Notes under the pieces: model-generated
Told to the model about the DNA's origin: nothing
Databases searched by the model: none
Seen by the model: only the letters and a program-made list of their open reading frames with translations
Shown here: piece after piece, positions 26,075-34,812 of the stretch
Numbering within the stretch: position 1 is the first letter of the stretch
Layout: each line of letters begins with the position of its first letter
Source of the DNA: Spirillospora albida
GTDB taxonomy: Bacteria; Actinomycetota; Actinomycetes; Streptosporangiales; Streptosporangiaceae
Direction: 5' to 3'
Assembly (NCBI RefSeq): GCF_000718255.1
Contig: NZ_JOFJ01000001.1
Coordinates: 451,390 to 515,389 of the forward strand
Length of the DNA stretch: 64,000 bases
Program-made: the position numbers and the translations under genes

Positions 26075-28345
26075 TCAGACGACCGCGCCGTGGTCGTCGG
26101 GAGACCGGCGGGCGGGCTTCGCCTTCGTCTTCGGCGCGGGCGACGGGGACTTCGCGTAGCGCTCCAGCACGACCGCGATCGGTGTCGCGGTGAACACGCT
26201 GGAGTACGTGCCGACGACGATGCCGATGAGCAGCGCGATCGCGAAGTCGGTCAGCGAGTCGCCGCCGAGGAAGGCGAGCGCCGCCAGGATGAACAGCGCG
26301 CCCATGCCGGTGTTGATGGTGCGCGGGACGGTCTGCAGCGTGCCCCGGTTGGCGATGTCGGCGAACCGGTCCTTGGGATGGGCGCCCCACAGCTCCCGGA
26401 CGCGGTCGAAGACCACGACGGAGTCGTTCACCGAGTACCCGATGACGGTGAGCAGGGCCGCGAGGAAGACGCCGTCGATGGGCTTGCCGAGCCAGGCGAA
26501 CACACCGGTGACGATCAGCACGTCGTGGAACATGGCGATGACGGAGCCCGCCGCGAACGTCCACCGGAACCGGAACGTCAGGTAGGCGAGCTGCGCGAGC
26601 AGCGCGACGCCGAGCGCGATGAGCGCCTTGGTGCGCAGTTCCTCACCGAGGCTCGGGCCGATCAGCTCGTCGCGCACCTTGGAGGCGCCCCCCGCCTTCG
26701 CCGCGAGCGCCTCCTTGATCTCCTCCACCTCGGCGTTGCCCAGGTCGGACGTCCGGACGGAGATGTCCTTCTCCCCCGAGGTCTGGACGACGGCGCGCGG
26801 GAAGCCCGCGTCCGCCACGGCCTGGCGGGCCGTGTCGATCTGCAGGGGATTGGTCGTCGAGTACTCGACGAGGCGCCCGCCGGTGAACTCGACGCCGTAG
26901 TTGAGGCCGCGCGTGAAGATCCCCGTGAGGGCGAGCACCACGGCGAGGCCGGAGAGCGCGAGCCAGAGCCGGCGGCGGCGCATCAGGTCGGGGCCGCTGG
27001 TCTCCAGCCAGGCCCGGATCCGCCCCGCGCCGCCGAGGCCGTTGAGGCCGGTGCGGCGGGCGATGCCGCGGCGCGACAGCGCCGCGTCGGTGAGGACGCG
27101 GCTGATCAGCATCGCCGACACCAGCGAGCCGAGGACACCGATGCACAGCGTCACACCGAAGCCCTTCACCGGCCCGGACGCGAGGAAGAACAGCAGCCCG
27201 GCGGCCAGCAGGGTGGTGACGGCCGAGTCGGCGATCGCGGACCACGCCTTGTTGAATCCGATGGCCAGGGCCTGGCGGGTGCCGCGTCCCGGTGCGAGGG
27301 CCTGCTCCTCCCGCGCCCGTTCGAACGCGAGGACGTTCGCGTCGATCGCCATGCCGATCGCGAGGACGAACCCGGCGAGGCCGGGCAGGGTCAGGGTCGC
27401 GCCGACGGCGACGAGCGCGGCGTAGGAGATCAGGGCGTATCCGGCGAGCGCGATGGTGGCGAGGAACCCGACGAGCCGGTAGACGGCGACGATGAACAGG
27501 CCGGTCAGGACGATGCCGATGACCGCTGCGCGGGCGCTGGCGTCGATGGCGGCGGCGCCGAGCGTCGGGCCGACCACCCGCTGCTCGATGATCTTCACGG
27601 GGACGGGCAGCGAGCCGCCCTGGATCAGCGCGGCGAGCTCCTTGGCCTCCTGCGCGCTGAAGCTGCCGGTGACCTGGGTGGACCCGCCGCCGATCCCGAC
27701 ACCGCAGGCCACGCTCTCGGTGACCGCGGGCGAGGAGATGACCTTGCCGTCCAGGACGATCGCGACGCGCCGGTCGTCGCCGGTCGCGCACGCCGCCTTC
27801 GCGGTGACCCGCTCCCAGATGCCTCCGCCCTTGCCCCGGAAGTCGATGGTGACGGCCCAGCCGCCCAGCTGCTGCGGATCGAACGTGGGGCTGGCGGACC
27901 CGATGCCCTCACCGGTGAGCGCGGCCGGGCCGATGAGGATCGGCTGGCCCTGCTCGTCCGGGATGACCTGCTCGCCCTTCTTCGGCTTGCCGTCGTTCGT
28001 CCGCACGGGGTGCGCGGTGAGCTGCGCGGTCTTGCCGAGGGCCGCGGTGGCGCGGGCCGGGTCCTGCACGTCCGGCAGCTCGACGATCAGCCGCCGGTCG
28101 CCCGACACGGTGATCGACGACTCGGCGACGCCGAGCGCGTTCACCCGGCGGAGCAGGACCTCCCGGGCGCGCTCGGTGGACTCCCGGTTCGCCTTCACGG
28201 TCGGCGAGTTCTGGGTCTCCAGGACGATCTGGGTGCCGCCCCGGAGGTCGAGGCCGAGGCGGGCGGGTTCGGACAGGGCGTAGAACACTGACAGGGCGAG
28301 CACGGCCAGGGCCAGTACCGCCCGCACCATGTTGGCGCGAGACAA
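26075..28345 (-). CDS. secDF: Fused SecDF protein-export protein
   Basis: The product has 756 residues. TTG 28345 is chosen because GGAGG lies five bases before it; the next ATG is 15 bases further in. SecD half: one N-terminal helix, GLDLRGGTQIVLE, the periplasmic P1 region (NALGVAESSITVSGDRRLIV), then helices with GFVLAIGMAIDANVLAFERA. SecF half: from about residue 450, with GLNYGVEFTGGRLVEY and GYSVNDSVVVFDRVRE. SecDF uses the proton gradient to help pull secreted proteins through SecYEG. Actinomycetes usually have separate secD and secF next to yajC, and Streptomyces carries an additional fused copy; this stand-alone gene with no yajC neighbour looks like that additional copy. Confidence 0.93.
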   Translation of the reverse strand: MSRANMVRAVLALAVLALSVFYALSEPARLGLDLRGGTQIVLETQNSPTVKANRESTERAREVLLRRVNALGVAESSITVSGDRRLIVELPDVQDPARATAALGKTAQLTAHPVRTNDGKPKKGEQVIPDEQGQPILIGPAALTGEGIGSASPTFDPQQLGGWAVTIDFRGKGGGIWERVTAKAACATGDDRRVAIVLDGKVISSPAVTESVACGVGIGGGSTQVTGSFSAQEAKELAALIQGGSLPVPVKIIEQRVVGPTLGAAAIDASARAAVIGIVLTGLFIVAVYRLVGFLATIALAGYALISYAALVAVGATLTLPGLAGFVLAIGMAIDANVLAFERAREEQALAPGRGTRQALAIGFNKAWSAIADSAVTTLLAAGLLFFLASGPVKGFGVTLCIGVLGSLVSAMLISRVLTDAALSRRGIARRTGLNGLGGAGRIRAWLETSGPDLMRRRRLWLALSGLAVVLALTGIFTRGLNYGVEFTGGRLVEYSTTNPLQIDTARQAVADAGFPRAVVQTSGEKDISVRTSDLGNAEVEEIKEALAAKAGGASKVRDELIGPSLGEELRTKALIALGVALLAQLAYLTFRFRWTFAAGSVIAMFHDVLIVTGVFAWLGKPIDGVFLAALLTVIGYSVNDSVVVFDRVRELWGAHPKDRFADIANRGTLQTVPRTINTGMGALFILAALAFLGGDSLTDFAIALLIGIVVGTYSSVFTATPIAVVLERYAKSPSPAPKTKAKPARRSPDDHGAVV

Positions 28346-28409
28346 GGGAACCTCCACAAGGACTTCGGCACCGCCGCCCCGGGGCGTGCGGCGCCGCGTA
28401 CGGAAAACG

Positions 28410-28880
28410 TCAGACCTGGGAGGGGGGTGGTGCACGGCCGCGCGCCGCCCCGGAGGGAACGGCGGCGGGCGCGCGGCGCGCGGTGGTGCGGACGGCGATC
28501 CGGCCGCAGGACGGCCGGAGGGCGGGGGCGGTCGGGGGCGGGGCGGCGACGGCCGGCGCGGTCGCGCCGGCGAGTTCGCGGGACGAGGGGACGCCGGCGG
28601 CCTCGGTGCGGCCATGCCGGCCCGGACGCTGGTCGCGGCTCCGGGCGAGCGCGCCCTGCGCGGCCGCGCGGGCCGCCGCGGACACGGAGGGGACGGTCTG
28701 GCCCGTGGGCGCGGAGCGGGCGGACGCGGAATGCGGCGCCGCAGGCGCCGGGGCGGCGACGAATCCCAGCACGCCGAGGGCGAGGACGAGCAGCCGCGCG
28801 AGCCGGCTCCGCTTGGCGACGGAACCGCTGGTCAGGACCGAATTCGGGACGGGCGCGGAGAATCGGCGAGCGGTGGCCAT
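28410..28880 (-). CDS. Putative secreted Ala/Pro/Arg-rich protein, unknown function
   Basis: The product has 156 residues. The N-terminus looks like a signal peptide: a basic start (SVAKRSRLAR), a hydrophobic core LLVLALGVLGFVAAPAPA, and possible cleavage after APAAPHSA. The mature part is low complexity (Ala, Arg, Pro, Ser) with only one Cys (RPSCGR) and no recognised domain. It lies 64 bases upstream of secDF on the same strand. The weak point is that very GC-rich DNA can give such frames by chance; the signal-peptide-like start is the main support. Confidence 0.5.
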   Translation of the reverse strand: MATARRFSAPVPNSVLTSGSVAKRSRLARLLVLALGVLGFVAAPAPAAPHSASARSAPTGQTVPSVSAAARAAAQGALARSRDQRPGRHGRTEAAGVPSSRELAGATAPAVAAPPPTAPALRPSCGRIAVRTTARRAPAAVPSGAARGRAPPPSQV

Positions 28881-29075
28881 TTCGGCGCCTCCCGTCGATC
28901 CGGATATCGGTCCCGTCCAACGTAGCCCAGGATGCGGATACCTCGGGCCCTGGCCTCAAGACACCAGAGAGTGTCCAGATTGGCCAGGGAACTGTCGCCG
29001 GAGCGTTCTGGACGGGTGAGCGAAAAGCGAATTACTTTCACAACGCCCACCCCGAACCGGACAAAGGAGCTTCCG

Positions 29076-29753
29076 GTGGCACGTATCAGACACGCCCTCG
29101 TCCTGGGGACGGCGACCGCCGCCGTCCTCACCGTGGCCGCGACCCCCGCCTCGGCCGCGACCACCACCATCCGGGCCGGCTCGGCGACCGCCGCCGCCTA
29201 CGCCGGCAACGTCCAGGCCGACCTGCTCGGCACCGCCACCGTCTCCAGCTCGCTCGGCGGCGGGACCTGCGACGAGTCCACCATGACCGGCTCGATCCAG
29301 TCCAACGGCACCGGGCTGACCATCGCCAGCGCCTCCTTCAGCGGCCCCGGCGGCGGCCCCTGCGCCGGTGCCACGAGCTCCACCATCACCACCCAGAACC
29401 TGCCCTGGACGGGCGGCAACGTCACCTACGACCCGAACCACACCGGCGGCCGCGACGCCACGGTCACGATCGCGAACTTCCGGGTGCGCGCCGTCGTGAA
29501 CCTCTTCGGCGGCATCACGTGCATCTACGGCGGGTCGCTCACCGCGAACGGCTACAACGGCGACAACGCGAACCGGCCCGACACCTCCAACGGCGAGGCG
29601 CAGGTCGGCGTGAACGGCGCCACGGTCAACAGGCAGTCCGGCAGCAACTTCTTCTGCCCGTCCACCGCCCAGGTCACCGCCACCTACCAGCTGCGCGGCG
29701 AGAGCACCCCGGGCTCCGGCACCTTCGACCAGTCCCTGTACGTCACCGGCTGA
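29076..29753 (+). CDS. Secreted protein of unknown function
   Basis: The product has 225 residues from GTG 29076, with AAAGGAG six bases before. A clear Sec signal peptide (ARIRHALVLGTATAAVLTVA, cleavage near ATPASA-AT) is followed by a beta-rich, Gly/Ser/Thr/Asn-rich mature part. It contains four Cys residues (GGTCDEST, GGPCAGAT, GGITCIYGG, NFFCPST), likely two disulphides. No catalytic motif was recognised. Similar small secreted beta-sandwich proteins are common in Actinomadura and relatives. It is followed by a strong bidirectional terminator shared with glyS. Confidence 0.85.
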   Translation: MARIRHALVLGTATAAVLTVAATPASAATTTIRAGSATAAAYAGNVQADLLGTATVSSSLGGGTCDESTMTGSIQSNGTGLTIASASFSGPGGGPCAGATSSTITTQNLPWTGGNVTYDPNHTGGRDATVTIANFRVRAVVNLFGGITCIYGGSLTANGYNGDNANRPDTSNGEAQVGVNGATVNRQSGSNFFCPSTAQVTATYQLRGESTPGSGTFDQSLYVTG

Positions 29754-29803
29754 CCCCGCCCGCCCCCGAGCTCCCAGCACACGAGGACTCGCTCCCAGGA
29801 AGA

Positions 29804-29839
29804 GGAACGGGCCGCCCCGGCACCGGGGCGGCCCGTTCC
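29804..29839. terminator. Bidirectional terminator between the secreted protein and glyS
   Basis: A perfect 17-bp stem, GGAACGGGCCGCCCCGG (29804-29820) with its complement (29823-29839), loop CA. It sits between convergent genes. Confidence 0.9.
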
Positions 29840-29852
29840 GCGTCTCCGCGTC

Positions 29853-31241
29853 TCAGCAGCCGACCAGCTGGGAGGCCAGGAAGGACTCCACCTGGCCGAG
29901 GCCGATGCGCTCCTGGCTCATCGAGTCGCGCTCCCGCACGGTCACCGCGTCGTCCTCGAGGGTGTCGAAGTCGACCGTGACGCAGAACGGCGTGCCGATC
30001 TCGTCCTGGCGGCGGTAGCGGCGGCCGATCGCGCCCGCGTCGTCGAAGTCCACGTTCCAGTTCCTGCGCAGGGCCGCCGCGAGGTCGCGGGCCTTCGGCG
30101 ACAGGTCGGCGTTGCGCGACAGCGGCAGCACCGCGACCTTCACCGGGGCGAGCCGCCGGTCGAGGCGCATGACCGTGCGCTTCTCCAGCTTGCCCTTGGC
30201 GTTCGGCGCCTCGTCCTCGGCGTAGGCGTCCATCATGAACGTGAGCGTGCAGCGGTCGACGCCGGCCGCCGGCTCGATCACGAACGGCGTGAACCGGTCG
30301 CCGGACTCCTGGTCGAAGAACGACAGGTCGGTGCCGGACGCCTTGGAGTGCGTCGACAGGTCGTAGTCGGTGCGGTTGGCGACGCCCTCCAGCTCGCCCC
30401 ACTCGCTGCCGACGAAGTCGAACCGGTACTCGATGTCGACCGTCCGCTTGGAGTAGTGCGACAGCTTGTCGGCGGGGTGCTCGTACAGCCGCAGGTTGTC
30501 CTTGCGGATGCCGAGGTCGACGTACCACTGGAGCCGCTCGTCGATCCAGTACTGGTGCCATTCCTCGTCGGTGCCCGGCTTGACGAAGAACTCCATCTCC
30601 ATCTGCTCGAACTCGCGCGTCCGGAAGATGAAGTTGCCGGGGGTGATCTCGTTGCGGAACGACTTGCCGATCTGGCCGATGCCGAACGGCACCTTCCGCC
30701 GCGCGGACTGCTGCACGTTCAGGTAGTTGATGAAGATGCCCTGCGCCGTCTCGGGGCGCAGGTAGGCGAGGCCCGACTCACCCTCGACGGCGCCGAGGAA
30801 GGTCTTCAGCAGGCCGTTGAACATGCGCGGCTCGGTGAAGGAGCCCTTGTTGCCGCAGTTCGGGCAGCCGATGTCGGCGAGGCCGTTCGCGGGCGGCCGG
30901 CCGTGCTTCTCCTCGTAGGACTCCTCCAGGTGGTCGGCCCGGAAGCGCTTGTGGCAGGACTGGCACTCGGTCAGCGGGTCGACGAACGCGTTGACGTGGC
31001 CGCTGGCCTCCCAGACCTCCCGCGCCAGGATGACGCAGGAGTCGAGGCCGACGACGTCGTCGCGGCCCTGGACCATGGACTTCCACCACTGGCGCTTGAC
31101 GTTGTTCTTCAGCTCCACGCCGAGGGGGCCGTAGTCCCAGGACGCGCGGAGGCCGCCGTAGATCTCGCTCGACGGGTAGACGAGCCCCCGGCGCTTCGCG
31201 AGGTTGACGATGGTGTCGAGCACATCGGAACGGCGTGCCAT
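29853..31241 (-). CDS. glyS: Glycyl-tRNA synthetase (alpha2, single-chain type)
   Basis: The product has 462 residues, class II synthetase of the dimeric type used by actinobacteria. The N-terminus is RRGLVYPSSEIYGGLRASWD, with motif 1 around LGVELKNNVKRQWW. Four Cys form a zinc site: CQSCHKRF and IGCPNCGNKGSF. Motif 2 is FRNEITPGNFIFRTREFEQM, motif 3 is near VIEPAAGVDRCTLTFM, and the C-terminal anticodon-binding domain starts at KVAVLPLSRNADLS. GGAG lies 6 bases before the ATG. Its 5' flank shows no T-box signature. Confidence 0.97.
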   Translation of the reverse strand: MARRSDVLDTIVNLAKRRGLVYPSSEIYGGLRASWDYGPLGVELKNNVKRQWWKSMVQGRDDVVGLDSCVILAREVWEASGHVNAFVDPLTECQSCHKRFRADHLEESYEEKHGRPPANGLADIGCPNCGNKGSFTEPRMFNGLLKTFLGAVEGESGLAYLRPETAQGIFINYLNVQQSARRKVPFGIGQIGKSFRNEITPGNFIFRTREFEQMEMEFFVKPGTDEEWHQYWIDERLQWYVDLGIRKDNLRLYEHPADKLSHYSKRTVDIEYRFDFVGSEWGELEGVANRTDYDLSTHSKASGTDLSFFDQESGDRFTPFVIEPAAGVDRCTLTFMMDAYAEDEAPNAKGKLEKRTVMRLDRRLAPVKVAVLPLSRNADLSPKARDLAAALRRNWNVDFDDAGAIGRRYRRQDEIGTPFCVTVDFDTLEDDAVTVRERDSMSQERIGLGQVESFLASQLVGC

Positions 31242-31606
31242 GTTCTATCTCCATCCGGCTGGCGGTCGGCGGGTCAGTGGAATCGCCCCGCCCCGCGCGT
31301 CCGGCGCGGGCGGCGGCGAGAATGATCCCCGTTGGGTGGTACAGCGTGACGGCCCCGGTGGGCGCGGCGCTCCGACGCCCCCGAGCCTTTTCCAGCTTAG
31401 GGCAACCGGCGGCGTCACCGCGCGGCATCGCCGCGGCCCCGGCCGAGACGGTCAGCGGGGCGGGCGGCCGGGCCGGGGACCGCGCGGCGGGCGGCTCGAC
31501 GACGGCGACGGCGGACGACCGGGCATGGCCGGGAGATCACCCGGCGGCCGCCGGCGAAACCGGGCGGGCGGCTTCTTGGCGTCCGGTTGCCCGTTTCCGG
31601 ACGCGA
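31242..31606. other. 365-base intergenic stretch without a convincing gene
   Basis: This GC-rich segment lies between the start of glyS and the end of the ABM-domain gene, both on the minus strand. It must hold the glyS promoter and leader. The open frames that cross it have Arg/Pro/Ala-biased translations and no recognisable family. I looked for a T-box specifier and the AGGGTGG-type antiterminator sequence and found neither. Confidence 0.5.
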
Positions 31607-31891
31607 TCAGGCGGACGTGACGACCTCGTAGGCGCCCGGCTCGTCGATGGCCATCGCGGCGAGGGGGATGAACGTCAGGCGCACCTCGTACGCGCCGAGC
31701 GCGCGACGGTAGAACCCGGCGCCGTCCCATTCGGTGACGAGGGCCCACAGGTCCGGGTCGTCCACGGTGCGGGCGAGCCGGCCGGAGCGGAAGCCGGGGC
31801 TGGCCGCGAGGGCCGCGAGCACGCCGTTCATCGACTCGGTGAACCCGTCGGCGCCGGCGCCGGGGACGCGGTACCGGGTAATCGCGATCAT
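31607..31891 (-). CDS. ABM-domain (antibiotic biosynthesis monooxygenase-like) small protein
   Basis: The product has 94 residues from ATG 31891, a complete ferredoxin-like dimeric alpha/beta barrel subunit. MIAITRYRVP forms strand 1, GVLAALAASPGFRSGRLART the helix and strand 2, and LWALVTEWDGAGFYRRALGA the W-x-x-x-x-A/F core of the fold. The C-terminal strand is PLAAMAIDEPGAYEVV. Relatives act as cofactor-free monooxygenases, haem-degrading enzymes or unknown small-molecule binders. It is the divergent neighbour of the small membrane protein upstream of the znu operon. Confidence 0.85.
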   Translation of the reverse strand: MIAITRYRVPGAGADGFTESMNGVLAALAASPGFRSGRLARTVDDPDLWALVTEWDGAGFYRRALGAYEVRLTFIPLAAMAIDEPGAYEVVTSA

Positions 31892-31920
31892 CCGTCCATC
31901 CTCGCAGTACCTTGGGGCGC

Positions 31921-32232
31921 GTGGAGACGCGAGGGCAGGCCCCGGCGCGCGGTGCGCGCGCGGCGGTCGAACGGTGGAGCGCGGCGCCGGTGGTGTTCCT
32001 GCACCGGCTGCCGAGGGTGGTGCTGCTGGCGGCGGTGTTCGCGCTGCTGGTCGCCGGAATGGCGGGAACGGGCATGGTCGCCGCCGCGGGCTTCCTGCTG
32101 CTCGCCGTGCTGCTCGGCTGGTTCGCCTATCTCAACTGGCCCCGGCTCGACGTCCAGGCCCGCCTGCTGCGCGCCGGCGCGGTCGCCCTCCTGGCGCTGC
32201 TCGCGGCGGGACACGCACTTGGTCGATTTTGA
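31921..32232 (+). CDS. Small membrane protein upstream of the zinc uptake operon
   Basis: The product has 103 residues from GTG 31921; a TTG at 31912 adds three. After a basic N-terminus (RGARAAVERW) come three hydrophobic helices: VVLLAAVFALLVAGMAGTG, GFLLLAVLLGWFAYLNW and ALLRAGAVALLALLAAG-type residues. It resembles the small actinobacterial DUF6703-type membrane proteins; function unknown. Its TGA stop (32230-32232) overlaps the first bases of the Zur-box-like sequence, so the zinc operon promoter is squeezed against this gene. Confidence 0.7.
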   Translation: METRGQAPARGARAAVERWSAAPVVFLHRLPRVVLLAAVFALLVAGMAGTGMVAAAGFLLLAVLLGWFAYLNWPRLDVQARLLRAGAVALLALLAAGHALGRF

Positions 32233-32244
32233 CAATCATTTTCA
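32230..32244 (+). promoter_or_regulatory. Zur-box-like operator of znuACB-zur
   Basis: TGACAATCATTTTCA is an imperfect 7-1-7 palindrome (TGACAAT / ATTTTCA, one mismatch). It matches the AT-rich TGAnAAT-n-ATTnTCA type bound by actinobacterial Zur. It is one of the most AT-rich spots in the window and ends 20 bases before the znuA start. Expected action: zinc-loaded Zur, encoded by the last gene of the same operon, represses transcription. Confidence 0.8.
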
Positions 32245-32264
32245 TACTCATCCATACTGGTCGT

Positions 32265-33215
32265 GTGCTGACCCTCCGTACCCCCCTGCGCCCCCTGTCG
32301 CTGACGGCCGCCGCCGTCCTGGCCCTCGGCGGCCTCGCCGCCTGCGGTGACGCCGACGCCGGCTCGTCCGGCGAGCCGGAGGTGATCGCGTCCTTCTACC
32401 CCGTCGCATGGCTGGCGGAGAGGGTCGGCGGCCCGGACGCCACCGTCCGGACGCTGACGAAGCCCGGCGCCGAGCCGCACGACCTGGAGCTCACCGCCCG
32501 CCAGATCGCGGACGTCGGCGAGGCCGACCTCACCTTCTACGTCAAGGGCGTCCAGCCCGCCGTCGACGACGCCGTCGGCAAGCACGGCAAGGGCAAGGCC
32601 CTCGACGCGGCGACCCTGGTCAAGACTTTGCCGCCGCCCGCCGAAGAGGAGCACGGCCAGGAGGAGGAGGAGCACGGGCACGAGGAGCACGAGTCCTCCC
32701 ACGACCCGCACATCTGGCTCGACCCGAGCCGGATGGCCACCATCGCGACCGCGCTCGGCGACCGCCTGGCCTCCGTCGACGCCCCCCGCGCCGCCGCCTA
32801 CAGGGAACGTGCCAAGACGCTCGCCGCCCAGCTCACCGCCCTCGACGGCCGGTACCGGGACGGGCTGAAGACCTGCAAGACGAAGTCGGTCGTCACCGCG
32901 CACGCCGCGTTCGGCTACCTCACCGACCGGTACGGGCTCCGCCAGATCTCCATCGCGGGCGTCGACCCCGCGAACGAGCCGTCGCCGAAGCGCCTCGCGG
33001 AGCTGACGCATGAGATCGAGGAGGCCGGCGCGACGACGGTGTTCACCGAGACTCTCGTCAGCCCGAAGGTCGCGCAGACCCTCGCGCGCGAGGCCGGCGT
33101 GAAGACCGCCGTGCTCGACCCCGTGGAGGGCATCGCCGCGGGCGCGTCCGGCGACTACCTGACGATCATGCAGAAGAACCTCGACACGCTGCGGCCCGCC
33201 CTGGGGTGCTCATGA
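32265..33215 (+). CDS. znuA: Zinc ABC transporter substrate-binding lipoprotein
   Basis: The product has 316 residues from GTG 32265. It carries a lipoprotein signal with lipobox LAAC (Cys27). This is a cluster A-I metal-binding protein: His72 in AEPHDLEL, a His/Glu-rich loop at about 127-149 (EEEHGQEEEEHGHEEHE) typical of zinc-specific members, His149 in DPHIWLDP, and the later ligands VVTAHAAFGYL and a C-terminal Asp region (AVLDPVEGI). It captures Zn2+ outside the membrane and hands it to ZnuB. The first gene after the Zur-like box, it overlaps znuC by 4 bases. Confidence 0.95.
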   Translation: MLTLRTPLRPLSLTAAAVLALGGLAACGDADAGSSGEPEVIASFYPVAWLAERVGGPDATVRTLTKPGAEPHDLELTARQIADVGEADLTFYVKGVQPAVDDAVGKHGKGKALDAATLVKTLPPPAEEEHGQEEEEHGHEEHESSHDPHIWLDPSRMATIATALGDRLASVDAPRAAAYRERAKTLAAQLTALDGRYRDGLKTCKTKSVVTAHAAFGYLTDRYGLRQISIAGVDPANEPSPKRLAELTHEIEEAGATTVFTETLVSPKVAQTLAREAGVKTAVLDPVEGIAAGASGDYLTIMQKNLDTLRPALGCS

Positions 33216-33928
33216 CCGGCCCGGGGGCGGCCGGGACGCAGCCGCCCCCGTTCGCGATGACCGGCGGGACGGTGCGGCGGGACGGCCGCGAGGTCCTGTC
33301 CGGCGTCGACCTGCGCGTCGGGTCCGGCGACGTGCTCGCCGTCCTCGGCCCCAACGGGGCGGGCAAGTCCACCCTCGTCAAGGCGCTGCTCGGGCTGATC
33401 CCCCTCGCCTCCGGCCGGACCGAGATCTACGGCGCGCCGCCCGCGCGGTTCCGCGACTGGCACCGGATCGGGTACGTCCCGCAGCGCCTGCCGATCGGCG
33501 GCGGCGTCCCGGCGACCGTCCGGGAGGTCGTGTCGTCCGGGCGGATCGCGCGGCGGTCGCGCTGGCGGCCCGCGCCGCGCCCCGGCGCCGCCGGCCGTAC
33601 CGCCGTGGACGCCGCGCTCGCCGCGACCGGCCTCACCGGCCTCGCCCGCGAACCCGTCCACCAGCTGTCGGGCGGCCAGCAGCAGCGGGTGCTGATCGCC
33701 CGCGCGCTGGCGGGCGAACCCGACGCGTTCGTCCTCGACGAGCCGACCGCGGGCGTCGACGCCGACAGCCAGGCGGCGCTCGCCGGGACGCTCGGCGAGC
33801 TGGCCAGGGGCGGCCGGACGGTCGTGCTCGTCGCGCACGAGCTCGGCCCGATGGAGCCGCTCATCACCCGGACGATCGAACTGCGGCACGGCCGCGTCGT
33901 CCGCGACACGGCGGAGGCGTCCACATGA
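33212..33928 (+). CDS. znuC: Zinc ABC transporter ATP-binding protein
   Basis: The product has 238 residues. ATG 33212 overlaps the znuA stop as ATGA; a GTG six bases earlier is possible. ABC ATPase motifs: Walker A VLGPNGAGKSTLVKALL, Q-loop IGYVPQRLP, signature HQLSGGQQQRVLIARAL, Walker B AFVLDEPTAGVD and the switch His in VLVAHELG. It drives zinc import together with ZnuB; it contains a short Arg-rich insertion after the Q-loop (RIARRSRWRPAPRPG). Confidence 0.95.
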   Translation: MTGPGAAGTQPPPFAMTGGTVRRDGREVLSGVDLRVGSGDVLAVLGPNGAGKSTLVKALLGLIPLASGRTEIYGAPPARFRDWHRIGYVPQRLPIGGGVPATVREVVSSGRIARRSRWRPAPRPGAAGRTAVDAALAATGLTGLAREPVHQLSGGQQQRVLIARALAGEPDAFVLDEPTAGVDADSQAALAGTLGELARGGRTVVLVAHELGPMEPLITRTIELRHGRVVRDTAEAST

Positions 33929-34812
33929 TCGAGATGCTCCAGTACGACTTCATGCGGATCGCGCTCGTGATCGCGGTCCTGATCGGGCTGACCGCCCCGG
34001 CCGTCGGCACCTTCCTCGTCCAGCGGAGGCTGTCGCTGCTCGGCGACGGCATCGGCCACATCGCGCTGACCGGCATCGGCCTCGGGCTGCTGACCGGCTC
34101 GTCCCCCGTCCTCGGCGCGCTGGCCGTGTCCGTGCTCGGCGCCGTCGCGATCGAGGTCGTCCGGGCGCGCAGCCGCAGCGGCGGCGACGTCGCGCTCGCC
34201 CTGCTGTTCTACGGCGGCCTGGCGGGCGGCGTCCTCATGACGAGCGCGCAGGACGGCGGGACGAGCCTGCAGTCCTACCTGTTCGGCTCGATCAGCAGCG
34301 TCACGCCCGCCGACCTGTACGTGGTCGCCGCCCTCGCCGCCGTGGTGCTCGGCGTCATCGCCGTGTTCGGCCGGGAGCTGTTCCTGCTGTGCCAGGACGA
34401 GGACGTCGCGCGGGCGTCCGGGCTGCCGGTCCGGTTCCTCAGCGTGCTGATCGCCGCGACCGCCGCGGTCACCGTCGTCATCGCCATGCGGGCGATCGGG
34501 CTGCTGCTCGTCTCCGCCCTGATGATCATTCCGGTGGCGGCGGCGCAGCAGCTCACCCGCGGGTTCCTCGGCACGATGCTGAGCGCCATGGGCATCGGTG
34601 TACTGTCGGCCGTGGCGGGCCTGACCGGAGCGTTCGAGTACGATCTTCGCCCGGGCCCCACGATCGTGCTGCTGGCGCTGGCGGTGTTCGCGGTCGCGGT
34701 CGTCGGCGGCTCGGTCATGCGGCGCAGACGTGCGCGGGCGGGAGCGCGCGGGGAGGTCCTCCCCGCCGCGGCGCCCGCCAGGGATACCGGAGCGGAGGTG
34801 CTCAGCGGATGA
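33925..34812 (+). CDS. znuB: Zinc ABC transporter permease
   Basis: The product has 295 residues with about eight transmembrane helices, ABC-3 family. The typical LVQRRLSLLGDGIGHIALTG follows the first helix, and RAIGLLLVSALMIIPVAAAQ sits in the second half. The C-terminus carries a basic cytoplasmic tail (MRRRRARAGARGE). Start and stop overlap znuC and zur by 4 bases each, so all four genes should be translated as a coupled unit. Confidence 0.95.
   Translation: MIEMLQYDFMRIALVIAVLIGLTAPAVGTFLVQRRLSLLGDGIGHIALTGIGLGLLTGSSPVLGALAVSVLGAVAIEVVRARSRSGGDVALALLFYGGLAGGVLMTSAQDGGTSLQSYLFGSISSVTPADLYVVAALAAVVLGVIAVFGRELFLLCQDEDVARASGLPVRFLSVLIAATAAVTVVIAMRAIGLLLVSALMIIPVAAAQQLTRGFLGTMLSAMGIGVLSAVAGLTGAFEYDLRPGPTIVLLALAVFAVAVVGGSVMRRRRARAGARGEVLPAAAPARDTGAEVLSG

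Noticed and set aside
31242..31420. Possible T-box leader in front of glyS
   Set aside because: No specifier loop or antiterminator consensus was found; actinobacterial glyS genes are not usually T-box controlled.
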